Positions 58,769 through 64,000 of a DNA stretch of 64,000 nt are shown here, piece after piece. The translations under genes were made by a program, and so were the position numbers. How positions within the stretch are numbered: the stretch's first letter is position 1; the number at the start of each line of letters is the position of its first letter. Source of the stretch: UBA7359 sp964392105 (GTDB lineage Bacteria; Pseudomonadota; Gammaproteobacteria; Eutrophobiales; Eutrophobiaceae); assembly GCA_964392105.1 (NCBI GenBank), contig CAYMPA010000001.1, forward strand, positions 1 through 64,000, in the 5' to 3' direction. Under the pieces are notes generated by a model. It saw only the letters and a program-made list of their open reading frames with translations, did no database searches and was not told the DNA's origin.

Positions 58769-60172
58769 ATGAGACCATTTAAACCATTAATTGATCTTGC
58801 TAAAAATATCCTGGCCGGTACGCGTGCCGCATTGTTTATGCCTGTTCATCTTTGGTTATTTAAAAGCGGTTATTTGCAAATTTGTCTGCTTTTAGTTGTT
58901 TCATTATGCCTGTCAATTGTTCATGATTATTTTGATACGGCGCCTGATAATTACTTTAATCCTTATGGCTTAAGCTATCAGGCATTACTTTACCTGTTGT
59001 TTTTTTTCAGTTTGAGCCTAATAGCGGTTCTTAACTCAAGACAGCGTGATTTGCCCAAACTGATTGTTTTGTTTTTATCAATTGTTCCGGTTATATGGTT
59101 AGGAACAGTTTGTTTATTGGCTTTGGCAAAACAACAATCTTATTTTGATGCATACCAATCAAACTGGGCAGTTTTTATTATTTATTCACTATGGTACATG
59201 TTGGTTGTTGCTCGCTTAATAAAACGGTTTTTTTATATACGTGTTTTACCAACTCTTGTTTATGTGGTGTTTTATGCAGTAGTTAATTTTACCCCCTTGT
59301 TTTTATTGCCAGCCGAACCGCTTTGGTATCCGATACAAACGGTTAATAATCAAACAAAATACTCACGAAGTATTGACGTTGAGACTATTTACTATTCGCA
59401 AAATACATTGCTGAATGAAGTAATTAATAATCTGGTTGACGGTAGAGAAGGCGTTGACGATTTATTTTTTATAGGCTTTGCAGGCGATGCCGATGAAGAT
59501 GTTTTTATGAATGAAGCGATTGCAGCCCAAAACATCATGAATAATTATTTTGATGCTTTTGGCCGTTCGTTGGTTTTGATCAATAATGAAGATACCGTTG
59601 ACAGCATCCCTTTGGCGAACGGTCATAATCTAAAATATAGTATTAAAGAAACAGCAAAATTAATGAATACGGACGAAGATATAATGCTTCTTTTTCTGTC
59701 ATCTCACGGATCTGAAGACCATTATATTTCCGCCAATTTCCCTCCATTTAAGCTGAATGATATTAATGCGACAAACATCAACAAGGCTTTCGATATGGCA
59801 GGCATAAAGTGGCGCATAATAATTGTTTCAGCCTGTTATTCAGGTGGGTTTATAGATGCCCTGGCAAATCCGTATACTTTGTTGATAACTGCTGCGAGCG
59901 CAGACCGAAATTCATTTGGATGCGGGCATGATGGAAAATATACATATTTCGGCGATGCTTATTTTGAGAGCGGTTTAAAGCAAACAAAATCTTTTATTAA
60001 GGCCTTTGATCGTGCGAAAGAATTAATTTACGACAAGGAAAATAAAGAGGGGTTTAAAAACTCAAATCCGCAAATCAGTATTGGATCCGAGATAGAAAGT
60101 AAATTAGTTGAATATGAAAAAAGACTTAAGGCAAAGGGCAATAACAATTGGGCAAGCACAGTTAATAGTTAA
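58769..60172 (+). CDS. Membrane-anchored C13 family cysteine peptidase
   Basis: A 467-residue protein in two parts. The N-terminal 185 residues hold about five hydrophobic helices (near 36-52, 70-88, 97-120, 133-150 and 160-180). The C-terminal domain matches the C13 (legumain/GPI-transamidase-like) peptidases: LFFIGFAGDADEDVF, catalytic H313 in LLFLSSHGSEDHY, and C356 in IIIVSACYSGGFIDAL, then TAASADRNSFGCG. The His-Gly and Ala-Cys pairs are the family hallmarks. The peptidase domain should lie in the periplasm, though topology is uncertain. Its stop codon TAA lies within the TTAA duplication of the repeat that follows. The substrate is unknown. Confidence 0.85.
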   Translation: MRPFKPLIDLAKNILAGTRAALFMPVHLWLFKSGYLQICLLLVVSLCLSIVHDYFDTAPDNYFNPYGLSYQALLYLLFFFSLSLIAVLNSRQRDLPKLIVLFLSIVPVIWLGTVCLLALAKQQSYFDAYQSNWAVFIIYSLWYMLVVARLIKRFFYIRVLPTLVYVVFYAVVNFTPLFLLPAEPLWYPIQTVNNQTKYSRSIDVETIYYSQNTLLNEVINNLVDGREGVDDLFFIGFAGDADEDVFMNEAIAAQNIMNNYFDAFGRSLVLINNEDTVDSIPLANGHNLKYSIKETAKLMNTDEDIMLLFLSSHGSEDHYISANFPPFKLNDINATNINKAFDMAGIKWRIIIVSACYSGGFIDALANPYTLLITAASADRNSFGCGHDGKYTYFGDAYFESGLKQTKSFIKAFDRAKELIYDKENKEGFKNSNPQISIGSEIESKLVEYEKRLKAKGNNNWASTVNS

Positions 60173-60470
60173 GGGCACCTCTAAAAATGCACTTTTTCCG
60201 CGATAGCGTCGTCAGCTCCGTACTCGAATACCCAGAGGGCACGCTGTACCCAAGGGGCATGCTATCCTCATGTATCCCTTATACACTACGGTTCTCGGCT
60301 TTGGCTTGAAAACTTGTTCCTGACGTTTTCTACCACCTACATCCGTGTAGGCGTTCCTGCGTCGCTCTATCTCCTGCATCCATGCAGTCGTCCGTGCGGT
60401 GCTCACCCCCCCCCAAGGGGGTACCGAGGTCCTCGCTCTCACGGAAAAATCACTATTTTTAGAGGTGCCC
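60173..60470. mobile_element. Family A element, best copy: MITE-like, 298 bp
   Basis: The ends are perfect 16-bp inverted repeats: GGGCACCTCTAAAAAT (60173-60188) and its complement (60455-60470). Similarity continues inward to about 36 bp with mismatches. TTAA occurs directly outside both ends (60169-60172 and 60471-60474), as expected of a target duplication. It encodes no transposase. Internal hairpins include CCTACA/TGTAGG and CTGCAT/ATGCAG. It fills the gap between the stop codons of convergent C13 and tatC genes. TTAA fits the YTAR target of IS5-group elements; that link is inference. Confidence 0.85.
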
Positions 60471-60475
60471 TTAAA

Positions 60476-61243
60476 TTAAGCTGGCTTATCTAAATCTTCC
60501 TGATCTGAAGAATCTTTTTTATTACCACTATATCTGCTAAGGACAAGACCACTTTCGAACAGCAACCAAATAGGCACGGCCAATAATATTTGAGATATCA
60601 CATCTGGTGGTGTTAATAGCATGCCTGCTAAAAAGGCCAACAAAATTATATAAGGCCGATTAGCCGTCAGCTTTTCAACACTGACAATACCGGCCCTGAC
60701 CAATAAAAATGTTGCTACAGGAATTTCAAATGAAACGCCAAAGGCGAAAAACATCTTAAGAATAAAATCAAGATAATGATTAATATCAGTCATTATCTGT
60801 ATGCCTTCTGGTGCAGTAGCAGTCAAAAAGGCAAATAAAACAGGAAACACAATATAATAGGCAAATAATATTCCGATATAAAAAAGTAAACTGCTGCTTA
60901 TTAATAATGGAAGCGCTAATTTTTTTTCGTTTATGTATAGCCCTGGTGCAATAAAGGACCAGGCCTGGTAAAGAGCATAGGGAACAGAAAAAAGCACTGC
61001 ACAAAACAAGGTTAATTTAAATGGTGCAAAAAAAGGAGAGGCCACCTCTGTTGCGATCATACTGCTTCCTTCAGGAAGCTTTGCTATTAATGGCGTTGCG
61101 ATAAAGCCATATATCTGATTTGAAAACGGAAGCAGCACCAGCATTATTACAAAAACACAAATTACAACTCGTAAAAGACAAGTGCGTAATTCAATTAAAT
61201 GTGAAATTAACGGCTGTCCAGAATCTGTATTGGCATCCGTCAT
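60476..61243 (-). CDS. tatC: Sec-independent protein translocase subunit TatC
   Basis: TatC is the receptor for twin-arginine signal peptides in the inner membrane. The 255-residue protein has six helices. It opens LISHLIELRTCLLRVVI, with the conserved HLxELR motif, continues with the first periplasmic loop and FALYQAWSFIAPGLYINEKK-type segment (ALYQAWSFIAPGLY), then FFAFGVSFEIPVATFLL with the signal-binding Glu, and ends AFLAGMLLTPPDVISQ. It is the last gene of the tatABC run. Its stop abuts the family A element. Confidence 0.97.
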   Translation of the reverse strand: MTDANTDSGQPLISHLIELRTCLLRVVICVFVIMLVLLPFSNQIYGFIATPLIAKLPEGSSMIATEVASPFFAPFKLTLFCAVLFSVPYALYQAWSFIAPGLYINEKKLALPLLISSSLLFYIGILFAYYIVFPVLFAFLTATAPEGIQIMTDINHYLDFILKMFFAFGVSFEIPVATFLLVRAGIVSVEKLTANRPYIILLAFLAGMLLTPPDVISQILLAVPIWLLFESGLVLSRYSGNKKDSSDQEDLDKPA

Positions 61244-61261
61244 AATAAAAGTATGAACAGC

Positions 61262-61549
61262 TTACTTTGCTGATTCACTTTCGTTGTTGTTATTAGTTTG
61301 GCCCAATATGATACGATCAGGCGACTCTTTCATCAGGTCATCGATATGGTTAATGCTCTTGTGGAGATCGCCTGCTTGATCTAATTCAAATTCTTTTTCA
61401 AGTTCTCTTCTGGCGGATTGAATAAGATTGCGAGCCCTGGCAAAAATTCGTCCAGCATCACGGGCAAATTTTGGTAATCGTTCAGGTCCAATAATAACCA
61501 AAGCGACAAGCGCGATAATCACCAGCTCCCAGAACCCGATATCAAACAT
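61262..61549 (-). CDS. tatB: Sec-independent protein translocase subunit TatB
   Basis: TatB forms the signal-peptide receptor with TatC. The 95-residue protein has a short membrane helix with the TatB-type FDIGFWELVIIALVALVIIGPERLP, including the conserved Glu and the GPxRLP hinge, then an amphipathic helix and a charged tail. It lies between tatA (30 bp upstream) and tatC (18 bp downstream). Confidence 0.95.
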   Translation of the reverse strand: MFDIGFWELVIIALVALVIIGPERLPKFARDAGRIFARARNLIQSARRELEKEFELDQAGDLHKSINHIDDLMKESPDRIILGQTNNNNESESAK

Positions 61550-61579
61550 GGTTGTATCTTTGTGAAGTGTTATTGAAGA

Positions 61580-61822
61580 TTAGCTTTTAGAAGTATCTTC
61601 ATTTTGTGATTCAACTTCAACTTCACCCTCTATTATTTGGCCCGGTGACGAATTGTCGGTTGGTTCATTCAATTGTTCCTTTTCTTCAGGTTCACTAACT
61701 GCACTCCTGAAGCTTTTTACTGCGCTTCCCAAATCACCACCCATATTACGCAGCTTTTTTGTACCGAATACCAAGGCAACGATTAGTAATAGAATTAATA
61801 ACTCAGAGACTCCAAATCCCAT
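61580..61822 (-). CDS. tatA: Sec-independent protein translocase subunit TatA
   Basis: TatA oligomerises to form the protein-conducting part of the Tat system. The 80-residue protein begins MGFGVSELLILLLIVALVFG, followed by the TKKLRNMGGDLGSAVKSFR amphipathic helix and an acidic tail. The ATG at 61822 is preferred over one at 61837 because GGAGAGA lies at good distance and the hydrophobic helix then starts at once. It follows the his genes by about 80 bp on the same strand, as in other gammaproteobacteria. Confidence 0.94.
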   Translation of the reverse strand: MGFGVSELLILLLIVALVFGTKKLRNMGGDLGSAVKSFRSAVSEPEEKEQLNEPTDNSSPGQIIEGEVEVESQNEDTSKS

Positions 61823-61905
61823 ATTTATTCTCTCCACATATTTTTCATTATAGATTAATTATAGTTGACCTTATTTCATAACAGCAGGCAAGCTCGACAT
61901 TTAAA

Positions 61906-62238
61906 TCAGGTCTTTGATGAATTATTTCGATTAGCTTTTTCCTCAAGACCAGATAAACCAAACCGACTCTCAAGCTCCTTAAGAATGTCATTAGAATCAA
62001 GACCATGAAACTTAAGCAACACTAGAGTATGAAACCATAAATCGGCAATTTCGTGAATTATAGCTGCATTTTCACCGGATTTAGATGCAATTAGCGTCTC
62101 AGTCGCCTCTTCACCTACTTTTTTCAGGATGCTATCCAGGCCGTCACTAAATAGCTTGGCTGTGTACGACTCATCAGGGGTGGCTTGTTTACGCTGTTCC
62201 AGTATTTCACAAAGAGAGTTAAGTATGTCTTGCTTCAT
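61906..62238 (-). CDS. hisE: Phosphoribosyl-ATP pyrophosphatase
   Basis: HisE hydrolyses phosphoribosyl-ATP to phosphoribosyl-AMP, the second histidine step. The 110-residue all-helical protein has SYTAKLFSDGLDSILKKVGEEATE, with the metal-binding Glu cluster, and IIHEIADLWFHTLVLL with the conserved Glu and Asp. It is separate from hisI, not fused as in enteric bacteria, and lies 13 bp after it. Confidence 0.95.
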   Translation of the reverse strand: MKQDILNSLCEILEQRKQATPDESYTAKLFSDGLDSILKKVGEEATETLIASKSGENAAIIHEIADLWFHTLVLLKFHGLDSNDILKELESRFGLSGLEEKANRNNSSKT

Positions 62239-62251
62239 TTCGGTCCTGTTA

Positions 62252-62632
62252 TTAATAGATGTCTTCAGGGTCTTTTAATATTTCTTCGGTCGTTTGCCAA
62301 TTATCATCATCGAGCGTCATAAAAAAACAATGATGTCTACCAGTATGACATGCAATACCACCCACTTGCTTTACAGTAAGCAGTAATGTGTCGAAATCAC
62401 AATCAATTTGTATCGATTCAACGAGTTGATAGTGTCCCGATGATTCGCCTTTGGTCCAAAGTGATTGACGAGAACGCGACCAATAAACGGCTTTACCGCT
62501 TTGATTGGTTTGTTCAAGAGCCTCACGATTCATCCAGACATGCATAAGAACTTGTCGGGTCTCAGCCTCCTGTACTACAACAGGGACCAGCCCATCATTA
62601 TTCCAATTAACTTTATCCAGCCACGAGCTCAT
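62252..62632 (-). CDS. hisI: Phosphoribosyl-AMP cyclohydrolase
   Basis: HisI opens the purine ring of phosphoribosyl-AMP. The 126-residue protein has VLMHVWMNREALEQT, YWSRSRQSLWTKGESSG, and the metal site IDCDFDTLLLTVKQVGGIACHTGRHHCFF with Asp and Cys ligands. It begins two bases after the hisF stop, so the run hisA-hisF-hisI-hisE is a tight operon. Confidence 0.96.
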   Translation of the reverse strand: MSSWLDKVNWNNDGLVPVVVQEAETRQVLMHVWMNREALEQTNQSGKAVYWSRSRQSLWTKGESSGHYQLVESIQIDCDFDTLLLTVKQVGGIACHTGRHHCFFMTLDDDNWQTTEEILKDPEDIY

Positions 62633-62634
62633 GA

Positions 62635-63408
62635 TTAAAGACGAACCTCAATGTTTCGTCTGGACATGCATTCTTTTGCCTCGGCAACAGTATGTTCTCC
62701 AAAATGAAAGATACTGGCGGCAAGAACAGCGTCTGCCTTCCCATAGAGTATGCCGTCGGCAAGATGTTCCAGATTACCCACTCCCCCTGAAGCAATAACG
62801 GGGATATTTACAGCTTCACTAACGGCTCTGGTGAGTTCAATATCGAAACCATCTTTTGTGCCATCTCTATCCATACTGGTTAATAATATCTCTCCAGCAC
62901 CCTGTTCCGCCATTTTTTGTGCCCAATTCACGGCATCGAGTCCTGTTGTATTTCGGCCGCCGTGTGTGAATACTTCCCAATGATTGGAGTTATCATCAGA
63001 GTCGATTCGTTTGGCATCTATAGCGACGACAATACATTGAGATCCAAATTGCTCTGCAGCACGTCGTACAAATTCTGAATCTTTTACTGCAGCGGTATTA
63101 ATGCTGACTTTGTCTGCGCCTGCATTGAGCATACGTTTAATATCGTCGATTGTGCGTATCCCCCCGCCAACAGTGAGTGGTATAAAAACCTGGCCTGCCA
63201 CTTCCTCAACAACATGTACCATGGTGTCGCGATCATCACTGCTGGCAGTAATATCAAGAAATGTAATTTCATCAGCACCTTGCTGATCATAACGATTGGC
63301 GACTTCGACAGGATCACCGGCATCACGGATATCTACAAATTGAACGCCTTTAACAACCCGCCCTTTATCAACATCCAGGCAAGGTATTATGCGTTTGGCG
63401 ATCCCCAT
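62635..63408 (-). CDS. hisF: Imidazole glycerol phosphate synthase cyclase subunit
   Basis: HisF, with HisH, forms imidazole glycerol phosphate and AICAR. The 257-residue (beta/alpha)8 barrel has RIIPCLDVDKGRVVKG with catalytic Asp, FLDITASSDDR, TVGGGIRTIDD, AAVKDSEFVRRAAEQFGSQCIVVAIDAK, SMDRDGTKDGFD with the second catalytic Asp, and IASGGVG. The start ATG overlaps the hisA stop by one base. hisH should lie outside the window beyond hisA. Confidence 0.97.
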   Translation of the reverse strand: MGIAKRIIPCLDVDKGRVVKGVQFVDIRDAGDPVEVANRYDQQGADEITFLDITASSDDRDTMVHVVEEVAGQVFIPLTVGGGIRTIDDIKRMLNAGADKVSINTAAVKDSEFVRRAAEQFGSQCIVVAIDAKRIDSDDNSNHWEVFTHGGRNTTGLDAVNWAQKMAEQGAGEILLTSMDRDGTKDGFDIELTRAVSEAVNIPVIASGGVGNLEHLADGILYGKADAVLAASIFHFGEHTVAEAKECMSRRNIEVRL

Positions 63409-64000
63409 TAACCGGCCTTATAAGTACAGCTTTCGTCTGCCAGTTTTTGTGCTTTAGCAAAATCAAGCGTACCTTCATAGATGGCACGACCTGTAATCGC
63501 GCCAAAGATGCCTTCTTCCCCTGCTTCACACAAGGCACGTATATCATCAAGGTTACTAATGCCACCAGAAGCTATTACAGGAATGGTTATGCCACGGCAA
63601 AGACTGACTGTCGCGTCAACATTAACGCTGGTTAACATGCCATCACGGCCAATATCGGTGAATATAATCGCAGCAACCCCATCTTCTTCAAAACGTATAG
63701 CCATGTCATTTGCGTCATGGTGTGATAATTTTGACCAACCGTTAGTAGCCAATTTCCCCTCCTTTGCATCAAGACCTACAATGATGTGCCCAGGAAATTC
63801 AAGACAAACGTCGGACACAAAATGTGGAGTGGTAACCGCGCGTGTTCCGATAATGACATAAGATACACCAACGTCCAGATAGGCTTGTATGCTGTCTTCA
63901 TCCCGAATACCCCCGCCTACTTGCAACGGGATATCCGGGTGATTTTCAGTAATCGCATGAACAACATCCGCGTTACTTGGTCTGCCATTAACAGCACCAT
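63408..64000 (-). CDS. hisA: ProFAR isomerase HisA, partial at window edge
   Basis: HisA isomerises ProFAR to PRFAR by an Amadori rearrangement. Only the C-terminal 197 codons are present; the N-terminus, with the first catalytic Asp, lies beyond position 64000. Visible barrel segments are GAVNGRPSNADVVHA, PLQVGGGIRDEDSIQAYLDVG, GLDAKEGKLATNGWSK, IFTDIGRDGMLTSVN with the second catalytic Asp, and IASGGISNLDDIRAL. The stop overlaps hisF by one base. The frame is open to the window edge. Confidence 0.95.
   Translation of the reverse strand, partial: GAVNGRPSNADVVHAITENHPDIPLQVGGGIRDEDSIQAYLDVGVSYVIIGTRAVTTPHFVSDVCLEFPGHIIVGLDAKEGKLATNGWSKLSHHDANDMAIRFEEDGVAAIIFTDIGRDGMLTSVNVDATVSLCRGITIPVIASGGISNLDDIRALCEAGEEGIFGAITGRAIYEGTLDFAKAQKLADESCTYKAG

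Noticed and set aside
1..64000. CRISPR array, prophage, integron or toxin-antitoxin system
   Set aside because: No regularly spaced repeats, phage structural genes, integrase or recognisable toxin-antitoxin pair were seen. The repeats present are dispersed, not arrayed.

Overview
The window is a continuous piece of a gammaproteobacterial chromosome carrying the origin-proximal gene block gyrB-recF-dnaN-dnaA // rpmH-rnpA-yidD-yidC-mnmE. The class call rests on gene order: the ftsYEX-rpoH string beside paired M16 peptidases, rsmD and coaD, the bioBFHCD run, hisAFIE joined to tatABC, and an aa3-type oxidase locus. The DNA is AT-rich by eye. I see no tRNA, rRNA, CRISPR array, phage or transposase gene. 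No species is claimed.

Layout. 1-4.4 kb: coaD, rsmD and two M16 peptidase genes (minus strand). 4.8-8.4 kb: ftsY-ftsE-ftsX and rpoH, with a perfect CIRCE operator before rpoH. 8.5-9.5 kb: a decayed dCMP deaminase gene and a palindrome-rich gap. 9.5-16 kb: single accessory genes (GST, dienelactone hydrolase, CPA2 antiporter, HXXEE protein, sixA, a zinc-ribbon/pseudopilin-like protein, MEKHLA, DUF3179). 16-19 kb: an ABC-2 exporter pair and exported msrA/msrB. 19-31.4 kb: heme A synthesis, copper delivery and cytochrome c oxidase assembly and structure (ctaA, a divergent oxidase subunit I-like protein, sco, ctaB, a Sco-like protein, surf1, DUF2909, coxC, cox11, a 40-residue protein, coxA, coxB, DUF2244), with two FNR-type sites upstream of the structural operon. 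31.5-36 kb: bioD, bioC, bioH, bioF and bioB with a BirA-like operator between bioB and comF. 37-47 kb: the replication-initiation block and the rpmH-mnmE block. 47-57 kb: a surface-glycan cluster (three GT9 enzymes, three other glycosyltransferases, an O-antigen ligase-like protein, a methyltransferase, an ELM1-family protein), then a zinc-finger protein and ilvE. 58-60 kb: a rhodanese and a membrane-anchored C13 peptidase. 60.5-64 kb: tatCBA and hisEIF plus hisA, which runs off the window.

The most unusual feature is a set of dispersed non-coding elements with terminal inverted repeats. Family A has at least six copies; the best is 298 bp with identical 16-bp ends between TTAA duplications. 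Family B has two copies, each between TTTAA flanks. The copy at 36.8 kb has family A ends around a core resembling family B. Two further nested palindromes (1414-1665 and 4467-4758) are different again. Many of these sit flush against start or stop codons and may supply a ribosome-binding site, stop codon or transcription end. Their mobilising enzyme is not in the window. The second unusual item is the oxidase subunit I-like protein at 20.8 kb, which keeps the apparent heme-ligand histidines but seems to lack two of the three CuB histidines.
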